64,000 nt of DNA from Eledone cirrhosa (Eukaryota > Mollusca > Cephalopoda > Octopoda > Eledonidae). The position numbers were made by a program, and so were the translations under genes. The stretch is taken from contig OZ024745.1 in NCBI GenBank assembly GCA_964016885.1, forward strand, positions 53,027,992 through 53,091,991, written 5' to 3'. Positions 40,944 through 56,238 of this stretch are shown in pieces. Positions within the stretch are counted from its first letter, which is position 1. Each line of letters begins with the position of its first letter. Below the pieces are notes generated by a model. It ran no database searches, had not been told where the DNA came from, and saw nothing but the letters and a program-made list of their open reading frames with translations.

Positions 40944-41791
40944 GACATATATGTATACTTATGCGCACACATGTTTATATGCGTGTACAGGGATAAATAC
41001 GTTCGTGTTTGAAAATGTATGATTATGAGCATATGCATATGTGTCTGTGCACGTGTGTGTGTGTGTGCGTGTGGGTATATTTTGTAAGTGTGTTGAAGAT
41101 ATAGAAGATTATCTATAATATATTATCTGTTTGCTTTAAAAAATCTACGCATTTTGTAAAAATTCAAATTCACACATTTAAAAAGAAACGCACGGAGATA
41201 CCCATAGTCATATATTTGTTTATATATATTTGTACTTCTTTTAACTTGCACTTACTTTATTTGCTTTTTATCACTTCACATCAATAAAAATGTCTCGTGC
41301 TAGGCTTTAAGAGAGCAATGATAAATTTAAGTTACTTAAACTTCTTTAATAATAAGTTCTGTTAATGTATTTTAATTATAATGTATTATCTCTCATGATT
41401 TATAGTTATTTTCAGTGTTTGATTATTGTACTTTTGCTTACTGAACTTTTACTGTCTAAATATTTTACATTTCAGCTTTCAATTCAATCATTCAGAAGGT
41501 ATCCATTAGAATGAAATACAACGATCGGTAAAGCCTTCATTTTGTTTTCTACTTTACATTATTATTATTATATTTTTTTTTAATATTTGTTATCATTTGT
41601 TTTGTTCTACTTCTTGACTTCGCAAATAACTTATACATATAACTTACATACGCATAAAATCTACGTAGACAGAAGTGCATAATTACTGCCGAAATACAAA
41701 CATATGCGTGATTTATTATTGAACTTTTCTTTTGAAGTATATATATGTATGAATGTGTATACATATATATATATATATACATGCATACAGT

Positions 41792-41801
<10 letters not shown>

Positions 41802-41871
<70 letters not shown>
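41802..41871. repeat. (AT)n microsatellite
   Basis: About 70 bases, ending at the left edge of the palindrome at 41874. Confidence 0.95.
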
Positions 41872-41873
<2 letters not shown>

Positions 41874-41876
<3 letters not shown>

Positions 41877-42063
41877 ATTATTATGTAATAAACAACATAA
41901 GGCAATTATTCCATTTACCAGTGGTTTCTTAAAAGCAAAAGGTTTTGCTTTCAATCCTCAGAATGAAAAAACCTGGTGAGGATTGAAAGCAAAACCTTTT
42001 GCTTTTAAGAAACCACTGGTAAATGGAATAATTGCCTTATGTTGTTTATTACATAATAATAAT
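41874..42063. repeat. Perfect 87-bp inverted repeat with 16-base loop
   Basis: 41874-41960 is the exact reverse complement of 41977-42063; I paired all blocks. The loop is 41961-41976. There are no terminal motifs of a known transposon. A second long (AT)n (42135-42203) follows. Confidence 0.96.
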
Positions 42064-42132
42064 TAAGCTCTGTTGCTTACATAGAGCACTCTTTTTTCCT
42101 GGACTTTTCCGACGGAATTACTTCATTCATCA

Positions 42133-42134
<2 letters not shown>

Positions 42135-42203
<69 letters not shown>
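42135..42203. repeat. (AT)n microsatellite
   Basis: About 69 bases of TA dinucleotides. Confidence 0.95.
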
Positions 42204-42210
<7 letters not shown>

Positions 42211-43610
42211 ATGTGAATTTGCCATCGTAATTTTGGCTGAAAGCAACACGAACCGATACCTTGGGAATGGCCCGATCAACACTCAACGGGATGAATTTGT
42301 TGTTTCAGGCCGAAAAATATTGATTAATGTTTGAAAGGGATTTGTAGAGAATATGTAGAGAATGTGCAGTTATCGAAAATGTCATTAATAATAACCCTTA
42401 AAAAATTCATTTACCTGAACCTGATGATTTCTGCTGCAACTGGCTGTAAATGTGATTGAATGCATAACCTCACATCTAATAGTTATGAGGCGGCTTCATC
42501 AGCAAACATTATTCTTTTTGAGTTGTATGGCATTCAGGAGATTATGCGGATGCCCGGCACTGTCACATTAGTTAGTTTTAAACCACAGCTTCGAAAGACT
42601 AAAAATTGCCTCGAAACTCGACACTAACTTTCAATAGAATTTATATTACTATTCTATATAATAGGTATATATCGTCGTTATCGTTGCGGAAGGTAACGCG
42701 TGTAGGTAAATCTGGAATTACATGATTAGCACTAAGTTGTAAAGTAAATGAATTCGTTATCTCAGAGTGGCGATAGTTAATTGGATTGTGAAAGAGCATT
42801 GTTCTGAATGTATTGACATCGTGCAGGAATCAGACAAGAAGCAATATGCAGAGAAAATTCATTGAGCTGAACCTGTCTGTATTTAATTAGAATAATGATG
42901 ATAATAATAATGTTTTCTGATATAGGCACAAGCCCAGCAATTTTGGATTAAATCAATTCCTGTTAGTGACTGGTACTTTATTTATTCAGTGATAATAATA
43001 AGAAGAAGAAAAAATTAAGATGGTAAATATACAGTGAGTGTTTCGAAAATTATCGGCACAAATTATGAGCATTTTCGAAATTTATAGAAATCTGGTGGAA
43101 ACTCGAGCATAAGGAACCGCTGTTAAAACAGCCGAATGCATTCAATGAAAACAGCATGAAATGTGGGTGAAAAGGCCAGAAATTAGTAGCCAGTGATCGG
43201 TATGGAGTCACAGAAAGTTGTGAGAGAGGTGAAAGTTACTTGAGGCCTATAGATGATTGATGGAAGCGTCTAGTGGAATGTAGGAATGATGTGTAAAGGA
43301 GAAAGGAAAGCAAGTGGACACTAAGGTTACAATAAGAGTCGAGATTTAAGTTACAATAACATACAAGACGATATATAATCACAAACACATTGAAACTACA
43401 TCAGCTCTCACATGACAGGCAGTTTCGCACACATAATGAGAGGACTACAATTGTTTTATACCGATTTGTGCGGCAGAATATAAATATACATTTTTACTGA
43501 TATAATGCCTGTGTGATGAGAGAAAAAATGAAAAGGAACTGATGTGTCTCTGGTTGTGCACCGTCTTATGTGTTATGTAACTTTATAATACGATAGATAG
43601 ATGTACCCAC
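42204..43610. other. AT-rich stretch with one SINE fragment
   Basis: Apart from the SINE fragment at 42913-42992 nothing is recognised. Confidence 0.5.
42913..42992 (-). mobile_element. SINE 3' fragment
   Basis: On the minus strand: ataaagtaccagtcactaac, aattgatttaatccaaaatt, gctgggcttgtgcctatatc, then (ATT)n-like sequence at 42893-42910. This is the diverged 3' end of the octopus tRNA-derived SINE. Confidence 0.6.

Positions 43611-43661
<51 letters not shown>
43611..43661. repeat. (GATA)n at the LINE 3' side
   Basis: About 13 GATA units directly abutting the 3' end of the minus-strand LINE. Confidence 0.95.
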
Positions 43662-43999
43662 CATAACTTTCTTTTTATTTGCCACCAGGGCATCAAAGAG
43701 TGGGATAAGTACAATGGAGGGAGTTTACATAAAAAGGCGTCCTCACTAAGGAGGAAGCAATAACAAAATATAAAAATATAAAATATAAAACATAACAAAA
43801 ATAAATTGAAAAACAAAATCCTCAATAGGGAGGAGGCGCCATGGGGGTCGCCCCCCCCCCCTCGAAAAAAGTGTGCAACCCTTCTCCTCAGGAGCACAGA
43901 GAGAGGGTGCTCCCATGATCTTTCATCTTTCCCACCTACAGTCTGATGTAGAGTAAAGGCCCATTCACACAGGCCATTCTCCCCACGTTCACCCATCTT

Positions 44000-45174
44000 T
44001 CATAGAAACGGCTGGGGTGCAGCACCTCTCTCTCCATCCTGATCCTTCTTCCGAAATGATATCGGAAGAAACGGACCAGTTGTTGGCCAGAGAAAGCTGT
44101 CTGACCTCAGTCCTTTCAGACACGTCCACCATACAACCTCTTTCGCCATGGCTATTACACACAGAAACACCGCCTCTCCTTCGTTTTTGAAGAAGGGAGG
44201 CGGCTTGATCGTTACAATAGACTCGGTGGTCAACCGGATCGGTCCCACCCTTGACAGCAGTTGTTCAACATAGTCCCACAGATCGGCAATGCCCGAGCAG
44301 TGTACCAATGCGTGTGCAACGGTTTCCTCGTCGCACACGCATTTGGGACAGATCTTTTTCGAGGGGTCCCTACCCGGGCGCCCGTGTCTGTAGAGCCTTT
44401 CTCGAACGGGCAGAGCCCCTCGGTAGCACTGCCAGGCCAGGGACCTCTGGAAGTTATCCATGGGTCCTGGGTTGAATGTCCTACCGAACAGGTTGGCCAG
44501 TTCGTCTTCCTCCATGCCTAAGGCTTCTCCGAGGGCATCGTCGCACCTGCTAACCACCAGCCCTCTATAGAATGACGAGGTGGATTCTCCACTGACAGCC
44601 GGGTCCGCCTGTCAGAGGGCCGTGAGCGCCTGGGCACACGCGGTGTGCCAGGCGCCCAGTTTTCTCGGTCTTTGCTTGACCCAGGATTGCAGCTCGGTGA
44701 GCGAGACGAGTAGACGAGTCTGGAAAAGGCTCGCCTTACAAACGGGGCCCACACCGGTTGACCGGTGAGGAATACCTGGAGGTGCCGTAGCCTTAATGCG
44801 TGTTTACATAGCATTAGCCACGGCATCCCCAGCCCTCCTTTCGAAGGGTGTTGACAGCAGATGGATATCCTCACCATAAGAGCCCGCTTCGTCCAAAGGA
44901 ATTGGAAGAGTGCGCGCTCCATTTTGGCGAGCGTTTCCCTTGGGCAAGGCACAACGGTCAGGCGGAGGTAGATGACAGACGCTATATAAGTGTTCGCCAC
45001 CTCCGCTCGACCTTTAAGGGACAGTTTGCACTCGGCCCACTTCTGGGTCAGTGCAAACACCCTGTTCGTTACCTCACCCCAGTTCTTCTCCACCTCGAGA
45101 TCTGGTCCGAACCAGACCCCGAGCAACTTCACTGGGCCCTCCGTCCAGCGCCCGACGACGCTATCGGAGGGCAT
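44000..45174 (-). pseudogene. LINE ORF2 C-terminal part (two frames)
   Basis: 45174-44518 reads VKLLGVWFGPDLEVEKNWG, KWAECKLSLKGRAEVANTYI, FLWTKRALMVRISICCQHP and GLGMPWLMLCKHALRLRHL. 44557-44000 reads DELANLFGRTFNPGPMDN, CYRGALPVRERLYRHG, the knuckle ICPKCVCDEETVAHALVHC and EGEAVFLCVIAMAKEVVWW. Each block aligns in order with ORF2 of the copy at 58-62 kb. Confidence 0.85.
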
Positions 45175-45228
45175 CGATCTCCCTCTCTACGTGCCGAATT
45201 GCAGACCGATCGACTTGTCCCGGTTCAG

Positions 45229-46450
45229 CTAGGCCCCTGTAAACCTTTCGTACTTATCCAGTAAGGTGCCGATCGCCCCGATTTCCGAGGCCGTCGACAC
45301 CATTACTGTTACGTTATCGGTGTAGGCCGACATCGCTTTCCGCAATCCCGGTCCAACGGGATGCCGTGCAACAACTCCAACTTCCGAAGCAGTGGCTCTA
45401 GAGTCATTACATACAGAAGAGAGGAGAGAGGGCACCCTTGTCGGATGGACCGCGCGATTTCGAACGGCTCCGAGAGGTAGCCGTTCAGCTTGACCCTAGA
45501 GCAGATGCAGCTGCTGTGCATGGCATTGATCCAGCCCCTGAAAACAGGTCCGAAGCCTGCCGCCGCTAGCACCGCATCCAGGTAACCATGGTCGACCCTA
45601 TCGAACGCCTTAGATTGATCCACGTTGATCAGGGCCCCACCAAAGCCGGGTTCGTTCCCAACCCTCTCTTTGATGTATCGCATGAGGTAGAGGTTGCCGT
45701 GGATGGACCTGGACGGGCTAGTACATGTCTGCGCATCTCCCACCAGGTTGCCCACGACAAGCGCCAACCTCTTTTCTAGCACTTTGGCCAAAATCTGTAA
45801 CTCTATATTTAGCAGAGTTATGGGCCTGAAATTATTTATATCGTCCCCCTTGTTCTCGTCCTTCCTCACTAGCGTGATTACGCCCTTGGTCACAGCACAG
45901 GGAATTCTCCTGTTCTGTTACCAGTTTCAGTAGACCGCCTCGAGGAGATCGGGGAAAAGTCCGGCATAGCTAGATATAGTTCGTATGGAAGACCATCGAG
46001 ACCCGGGGATTTGCGTTTGCCGCATTGGCTCAGCATGTCCTCTATCTCAGCGGCTGAAATCGTCTCCTCGCAGGACTTCGCCTCCCTGTCCGAGAGACGC
46101 GGCAGGCCGTCGAGGTATGGACTGAAGTCCACTTCCCCAACCGGCTCCTCGCCCCTTCCGAACAATCTGGCACAGTGCTTTTGAAAAGCCTCGCACATCT
46201 GCTTTGGTTCAAGGATCACCCGTCCATCCTGGTCTCGCAAAGAACGGATAGTGGATCTACTCCCTTTTTTGGCTTCTGTCACGCGGGCCCAGCTAACAGC
46301 TTTGGTCCCCTCGTTTCCCTGAGCACGTATTTTGCTTCGGACGATGCAGCCTACATGTTTCGCGTCGAAGAACTGGCCCAGGGCCGTTCTCGACGTTAGC
46401 ACTCTGGCCACGTCGCCGCTTCTAATTGCCTCTTCTACACTATCTACCAA
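45229..46450 (-). pseudogene. LINE ORF2 reverse transcriptase, catalytic motif lost
   Basis: 46450-45890 gives the pre-RT linker and GKRKSPGLDGLPYELYLAMPD. 45893-45309 gives FRPITLLNIELQILAKVLEK, SIHGNLYLMRYI, the motif A block NVDQSKAFDRVDHGYLDAVL and RQGCPLSSLLYVM. In the next frame the motif C block reads SAYTDNVTVMVS, where the family has SAYADDVTVVVS. Loss of an Asp in YxDD would abolish polymerase activity, in line with the frameshifts. Confidence 0.85.
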
Positions 46451-46495
46451 CTCCCTTTCCTTCCTATTTCTATTTGAGGCTAACTCCTTACTAAA

Positions 46496-47345
46496 TTATA
46501 TAGAGTCTACTCTAATCTCTCTTTTGAGAGATCCCCACCACCTGCTGTTGACGATGGCACCCGTCAATCGCTCCTTAACTAAAGTGCTAATCCGGTCCCT
46601 GTAAGCCTTACTTGCCGGTAAGGACAAGTTGAGCTTCCAGTAACCGGGTCCCTGTCTATGTGTTCTGTCAATGTTGACCATGCAGGTCACTAACTTGTGG
46701 TCTGAATAGCCAAACATGCGCACTTTTGGACAACTTAAAAAGTCCTTATCCTTATTTCTAACTAAGAACCTATCTAGGTATGACCTAGATGATCCGCTGC
46801 GGTTTGCCCAAGTCCAGGTTGGCGCAGTCGGAAAATCTAGTCGATATCTATCGGCCAGGTCAAATCGAACGATTAACCCTTTGAGGCTATTACACCCCTC
46901 TCTATCGGGACAGACCCCTACGTAGTCCCAACGTGCATCTAGGATACCATTCCAGTCACCCACTAATAGCAAGGAGCGTGACGTCCCTAGAAAAGTCTCC
47001 AGACGATGGAAGAAGTCCGGCCGCATTGACCCGAAAGGGCCGTAGACGGCTACCAACCTAAACGCTCCGCCTTCACCACTGCCAAGGTCCAGAACCACTA
47101 GTCGACCCTCCGGGTCCAAATGTACCGTCTGTGTTGCGAGACCCAGATGTTTTTGCAGCAGAACGACAACCCCATCCCCACCTCCGGGCTGACAGAGAGA
47201 TGCGTGCATCTCAAAGTCATCAAAGGTGGGGGCCAGCTGTCGCACGTTGCTGATCCGGGCCTCGCAAATAACCATCACATCTATACATTGTGACCTGAGG
47301 TCATTTAGAAGCATTGCTTGCTTCCAAGTTGAGCCCAAGCCACGC
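46496..47345 (-). pseudogene. LINE ORF2 AP-type endonuclease domain
   Basis: Open from the repeat junction to 46496. It contains VMVICEARIS (metal-binding Glu), VVLLQKHLGLA, LVAVYGPFGS, LLLVGDWNGILDARWD, RSGSSRSYLDR and FGYSDHKLV (the SDH catalytic end motif), then GPGYWKLNLSLP. All recognisable AP-endonuclease motifs are conserved, so this domain is the best-preserved part of the copy. The apparent start at 47449 is inside the (TATC)n tract and is not real. Confidence 0.85.
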
Positions 47346-47346
47346 G

Positions 47347-47347
47347 C

Positions 47348-47428
<81 letters not shown>
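47347..47428. repeat. (GATA)n at the LINE 5' side
   Basis: About 20 units, in the same orientation as 43611-43661. Confidence 0.95.
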
Positions 47429-47817
47429 GGCAGTGAGAAAACTGTCCATGACATTTTCTTAGCTAATCAACCAGTTCGGCGCTCAGAAAATAAGCCTTAA
47501 GTTTTATAGGTTACTATAGAAAGGTAGAACCGACGATGACTTGGCTTCGGTGTATTGAGAAAGAGAGTCTTTAAAATGCTCTTCTGGAAGAATTTCTGCT
47601 GGGGGGATTATGGGAAACTTCATCTACGTTTTCCTGGAATTTGACCTTTCCTATTAGCGAGAGACTGGAACGGCTCCTTAGAAACATTCTCTCTATATAT
47701 ATTTATGCCTGGATCGGCTCTGCCAGGCTTAAAATAGCCAAGTAACGCCATATGTCAATAGGGCGCCCCTACGAATCTATCAGGAGTTACTCGACCATAC
47801 ACACACACACACATTCA

Positions 47818-48770
<953 letters not shown>

Positions 48771-48774
48771 TATG

Positions 48775-50099
<1,325 letters not shown>

Positions 50100-50736
50100 G
50101 GAAGAGATTATGTGTATTTCTATATTTATATAACAAAGTTTGCATAAGGCATAACACGTTTCTTAAACTTTTCCAAAGATTTTCTTTCATAATTGAATGA
50201 AGATTTGTATCTCATTTACACTATTTTCCTTTTATTTCTAAAGTGACAGCAATTTAGTATTGAATAAAATATATTATTATGTATTTATTGTATTTCTTGA
50301 GTTTGTTTACCGACAATATTTTCCAAATTAAACCGTCTCAGTTTGAATGTTGGCAGCATTCATAAATGTCATATTTTCTTATATGAATAATGTTATTTGA
50401 AAACGGAAAGACATTTCACGTAGCTATATAGTCTGCTAAAGGTAAGAATTAAAATTATTACATATTTTAAAAAGGAGTTCTTCATTAATTCCGAAATAAG
50501 AAACGAATATTAATTCAAATATTGTCGATACACACAAATACACACACACACACGCGCGCGCGCACACACACACACAACACACACACATACACATATATAT
50601 ATATATGTATATATACATATATATGTGTGTGAGTGTGTGTGTGTGTGTGTGTTTAAGTATATATGAGGCATGTATAAAGAGAGAGAAGAAGAGAAAGAAA
50701 CAGAAAGAAAGAAAGTGAGAGAGAATGAGATAAAGA

Positions 50737-50775
<39 letters not shown>

Positions 50776-51188
50776 GTGGGTATGTTTAAGAAGCCGTCTA
50801 ATATGAAGGTGTGTCAAATATACCAGGGCAACCATTCGGAAGAGACATTACAGAGGTGGGCTGAAACGCAAAAAGAGGGTGGAGTAAAGTATATGGACAA
50901 AAATGGCTGATTGTTAGCTTAGTAATTTTTTAGTACCATCAAGGAGGATCTTCCCTGTTCGTTGTATATATATATATATATATATATATAGATTACATGA
51001 AACAAAGTTCTGTTTAAATCATTTATCTGCTTACAATTGTTTCTTCCAAACCGAGGTTTGGAGTCTTCGGAGCAATTATTCAGTGATTTTTAACATACTT
51101 GACCTCCTTTCTTTCACTATTTAGGGTATAATATATATATAACTATAAAACGTTTTAGTATATACATAACCATAAATAGTATCCTTAA

Positions 51189-51190
<2 letters not shown>
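50100..51190. other. AT-rich stretch with short microsatellites
   Basis: (CA)n/(CG) tract 50530-50590, (GT)n 50624-50652, (GA)-rich 50678-50738, (AT)n 50740-50770 and 50967-50990. No gene is recognised. Confidence 0.55.
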
Positions 51191-51192
<2 letters not shown>

Positions 51193-51250
<58 letters not shown>

Positions 51251-51298
51251 GGGCCGGCCGTCGAAGAAGCAACACCACACGTTCGGCCGAGCCCCTTG
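51193..51298. repeat. (AT)n followed by a GC-rich hairpin
   Basis: (AT)n 51193-51247. Then CAGGGGCCGGCCG (51248-51260) pairs with CGGCCGAGCCCCTTG (51284-51298) with single-base bulges. Confidence 0.88.
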
Positions 51299-51441
51299 TA
51301 TCAAGAAAAGAACATTTTTTTCGAGGAACTTTTTATAGGTTTTGCAGTCTTAAGAGCTCAGTTTATTATAACTGATTTTCCGCAGTGAAATATATGTAAT
51401 GTAGTTTTATATAAATCAACTCATCATGGCTTCCGATCTTT

Positions 51442-51636
51442 TAATAATTGTTTCTACTTTTGGCGCAAGGCCAGCATTTACCCAGTGCATTAGTGGTACT
51501 TTATTTTATCGACCCCGGCGAAGAAAGGCATAGTTAACCTCTGCGGAATTTGATCTCAGATCATAAAGGGCCGTAACTATGCTGCCAATCATGTTGTCCG
51601 ACTCTCTACCGATACTGCCAATCCACCGCCCTTTAA
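51442..51636 (-). mobile_element. Octopus-type tRNA-derived SINE, nearly full length
   Basis: On the minus strand it runs agggcggtggattggcagta, cggtagagagtcggacaaca, tacggccctttatgatctga, gatcaaattccgcagaggtt, then aactatgcctttcttcgccg, gggtcgataaaataaagtac, and ggccttgcgccaaaagtaga with an (ATT)-type tail near 51442. The head corresponds to the tRNA-like promoter (A box near ggattggcag, B box gatcaaattcc). These SINEs are transcribed by RNA polymerase III and moved by LINE machinery. Confidence 0.88.
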
Positions 51637-51639
51637 TAA

Positions 51640-52600
<961 letters not shown>

Positions 52601-52829
52601 CGTCAGTGTGTTACTACGGAAATATTGAACGTTGGGTCATATATATGTTTACAGCTCACGCTGACCTAATCCCATGGCATTTATGTTTAATTATTATGGA
52701 CTTAGCTAACCCAAGACATCAGTCCAGGTTTCCATTTCTACAATGGGACGTATGCCTGCCTATGGGCAATGTTATCTTAAAATCTACTTTCCTATCTTTG
52801 AGCTGCCCTATCGTCTCTGCTAAGCGGGT

Positions 52830-53560
52830 TTGTGATCATTTGGTTTTATTTTTAACTGAGCTTTTTTTTTATTTCCGGATGAGTTCAGCTCTATGGTGCC
52901 CGATGGCGCCTCAGGTCTTAACGATGACTGGTGCAAAGAGGAAGCAGCCGGGTAACCCCGGTATTTTCTTGTGTTCCTGTCCTCTGCATTTCGGGTCGCG
53001 CTACCGAGTGTTTTGGCCGAAGCGACTAAGTTGGAGGCGGAGAACGTGTTACACAATGTCACGTCCAAGATGCTGGATTTACCTCGTTGGAATAGGAAGC
53101 GGGTAATTCCGTCGAGGAGTTTGCCGTGTCCGTCGTCGAGGCCGGCTGGCCCCAGTTTTGATGGGAAGCTAGCTTCATCCTGACTCCTTCTCAATATATC
53201 ATTGAGAGCGCCAGATTGGGGTAACCGGCCTGCGCTCTGGCGTCATGACAGTGGGTGCAGGACAAACTCATCGACGACAGCCTCATAATGGCATTTGTGT
53301 GACTCACAATCGTGGAGCCGAAGCATTGTACCACTCCGATGTTTGGCCACTCGTCATCAAGAAGTGTACCGGTTGAGAAAGAGCCATGCACCGCTGTTTG
53401 ATTGCGAAACGGATCGAAGACAGGCGAAGTGCTGTTGGTCCAAGCCAGACTCAATCCGCATGAAGATAGACTTGGTCATTTGTATACTGGGGGACAGAAG
53501 GGCCTTCGCGGGTTCAATCGGCCTCAGCCAGCTCCAAGTCTAGGGCACGTCAGATTCTTC
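52830..53560 (-). pseudogene. Decayed retroelement C-terminal region (nuclease-like)
   Basis: The minus strand from 53454 encodes SLSCTHCHDARAQAGYP, then in another frame ALNDILRRSQDEASFPSKLG, DGITRFLFQRGKSSILDVT, NTFSASNLVASAKTLGSA and AEDRNTRKYRGY. The order CxxC, R.A...ND..RRS, (P)DG.T..P...G....WDVT, then TF..S...S, resembles the C-terminal region of retroelement proteins common in marine invertebrates, whose DG...DVT part looks like a PD-(D/E)XK nuclease. The first Asp context (LLDG for RPDG) and several frames are damaged. I do not assign a clade. Confidence 0.5.
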
Positions 53561-53564
53561 CGTC

Positions 53565-54684
53565 TTGCTTAGGATCTCGCTCGGGAGAGGCTTGAGGCGT
53601 GATAGGCAGTTGGCTTTCTAGCTTTCAGTTTGTAATGCTTATATAACATATAGGTTTCTCTATGATAGGATTTTTCTAGTGGACAGAAATTGTTCGCAGG
53701 CTCTTAATCCAATATCCTGCATGAATGAACATACATTTTACATTTGAAAATTATTGAACGGTTTGTAGATCTTCGCTCAGTTTTATTGTTCAGTTGATAA
53801 TATCTGACATACACACTCACACAGACATATATATGTGTGTAAGTGTAGGTATAATCTTTGAAAGTATATATCCGTTTCTTATGCTCTTTGATATCTGTTT
53901 AGATTTCAAATATTGCAACAGCTAACCCTTAAATTGGAACAATATACATGACATCATCATAGCATCTTTATAAATTTGTAACATCAATTTCCTGGACGTG
54001 ACCCTGTTAAATTTATTCTACATTTTAACCAAATGTATATCAATCAACACCAAGAAGAATACAAACTCATGAGGGATATCTATATTTCTTTCAGACCTTT
54101 TCCATTTGAAGCGGGGCGCACTGACTAATAAATCTCAGTGTTGTCAATGTCATGGTATAGTATTATATGTGTTAACTGTACCACAGTGAATACGGTAACT
54201 TTAGGTTTACTGCTAGCAATGCCTTTTTATTTCCTTCACTTAACGTTTGTATAGGCAGTACTCTCTCATTTGCAAATTGCTTAGTTTTTAGTGGGCATGA
54301 ATTTAGTTACAAAAGAAAGGAAATACTGCGAATGAATGACAAAAACTATAAACTTGTATAATACTCGAACCCATTTATCAATGATGTTTCATGTAGGGAG
54401 CATTAAAAAGCTAAAAAGAAACAATTAAACATGTCATTCATTCTACTGGCTCGAGAAAATAAAGTAACAGTGAATCACTGGGAATGATATAATCGACTTC
54501 TCTCCTCCATTTAACTGATTATGTCGCTAAATTACAATAGAAACCACCCATTCTGCTTATAAAGCAGACAACAGATGTGTTTTAGTCGAATTATGGAGGT
54601 ACTTAGCATTTTCTTCTTAACAATACCGTTAAAATGTTAATATATATATATATTAAATATATATTTAATATCAATATATATATA

Positions 54685-54719
<35 letters not shown>

Positions 54720-54775
54720 GTGTGTGTTATATGTATAAATATATACACACACACACATAATTATATATATAAAAT
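53565..54775. other. AT-rich stretch with one PLE trace
   Basis: Apart from the NFLDVTL trace at 53985-54070 and short (AT)n/(GT)n tracts at 54640-54760 nothing is recognised. Confidence 0.5.
53985..54070 (+). pseudogene. Trace of a PLE reverse transcriptase
   Basis: The frame reads NINFLDVTLLNLFYILTKC. The NFLDVTL block with a following aromatic stretch is the conserved post-motif-C segment of Neptune-like PLE RTs (VNFLDVTLNLENDLYYPYRK at 18349 onward). Too short to be certain. Confidence 0.35.
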
Positions 54776-54807
54776 CTTTGGATTTTAGTCTTCATATTTA
54801 TTATTAT

Positions 54808-54822
54808 TACTATTATTATTAT

Positions 54823-54892
<70 letters not shown>

Positions 54893-54908
54893 ATAATAAT
54901 AATAATAG

Positions 54909-54961
<53 letters not shown>
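54808..54961. repeat. Palindromic (ATT)n-(AT)n-(AAT)n array and (AT)n
   Basis: An ATT/ACT-containing block (54808-54830), a 60-base (AT)n, and its exact reverse complement (to about 54913) form a palindrome centred in the (AT)n. A second (AT)n (54911-54961) follows. The preceding 'ggattttagtcttca' also occurs at 12053. Confidence 0.85.
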
Positions 54962-54966
<5 letters not shown>

Positions 54967-55562
54967 CGAAATAAGAAATCTGCTACCAGCTGAAGTAAAT
55001 GATATAGGTGTGTATATTATCCACTACACCAAAGATTCTCAAACGATTTCGGCCAAAACGCCCCTTTTTGCCCCTCAAAATCACGAAACGCCCCCTACCG
55101 TTTTTTTTTTTTTTCAATATACTACTGATTTTAATATCAGTAGATTACTGGGCCAAATCAAGTTATGTTAGAATCTTTAAAAAGATCTTTAAAAAATACT
55201 CGTACGAATTAAATACAAAAAAGTTTCGGTCCAAAAAAAAGCAAGCTATTTCAAATTATATATTAAAAAAAAAGACTTGAATGTTCTCAAAGATTTGATC
55301 TCAGTCGAAAAAGCTTTTTTTTTTTTAATTCTATATTTCACTGTTAGCTGTTCTAATATTTTGAGTGGATAGACAATTCTACAATTCAAACTGTAAAGTC
55401 AAAATACAAAAGATGCAAAATATGAAGAAATTCTTACCTTTCTCAGGGGAAAAATAGTACCTTACACCATAAGGAAACATATGTGTAGGTATATGTACGC
55501 ATTTGTTCTTAGTATTATTTTGAAATGGCTGTAATAATGTGCATGTAATTAGCGCCCGTGTG

Positions 55563-55636
55563 GTTAATTAAGATATAGAATAAGAAGTGCGCTAGCAGCT
55601 GGAGTGCATGACAATTTATATCTTAATTAATTAACA
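55563..55636. repeat. AT-rich hairpin
   Basis: gttaattaagatata (55563-55577) is complementary to tatatcttaattaattaac (about 55617-55635), separated by about 40 bases containing gcgctagcagctgg. A similar segment without the arms occurs at 54968-55000. Confidence 0.6.
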
Positions 55637-56238
55637 ACACAAGCACTAATTATATGCAAATTAGATATTTCGTCCCATTTTTTTTATTTTGTTCCACGTC
55701 CGTTGTTTTCATTCCGAATAGCTATCTTCCTTTAGATACTACTGAAGCATTGGGGAGGAACTCTCCTCTCTTTTGAAGTACCCCAAAGTTAAATGATCTG
55801 CAGAAGACAACCCATGGGGTAGAATTGTCCATGTGCTTTTGTCTTCCGAGATTTCTCTTTCCGTTATATGCCCCACGTGATTTTTAATGATATATGTATG
55901 TGCGAAAAGCAAACAGAAATAACAAAGCAAACGACACAGGACAATGAAGAAATAAATTATCAGTTTAACAGTTGATCTAGTAGCAATTATAATATATTAT
56001 TATTGTTATTATTATTATTATTGAATGCTATGGTTGACGGAGGCACGGCTCTGTAAGGTATTGTAAATTTTGAACGCTATAACATTTGTAAATTGTTTAA
56101 AACTTTAACGAACTTGTAGACAAAAACACCCTCCTCCTCGTGAGAGGGGTCTTTCTGCCCATTATTTGGCCCTTCGGGGTTAAATAACTGCTTATTGGGG
56201 TTTTGTGCCCAATATTTATTTTAAACAAAAAAAACAAC

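Larger units (their letters stand above)
43662..47346 (-). mobile_element. 5'-truncated Tx1-like LINE
   Basis: The minus strand carries almost all of ORF2 in broken frames plus a 3' UTR (43990 down to 43662) ending aataaaaagaaagttatgt. It begins at ORF2 codon about 10 (ARGLGSTWKQ) immediately after a (TATC)n tract, with no ORF1. Order: AP endonuclease (46496-47340), linker and RT N-terminal part (45890-46450), RT fingers/palm (45309-45893 and 45229-45435), thumb and connection (44518-45174), zinc-knuckle region (44000-44557). At least five frame breaks. (GATA)n stands on both sides in the same strand orientation. Confidence 0.9.

Noticed and set aside
47347..47449. Apparent N-terminal extension of the LINE endonuclease frame (Ser-Ile-Tyr-Leu repeats)
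   Set aside because: It is translation of the (TATC)n flank; the LINE begins at 47346.
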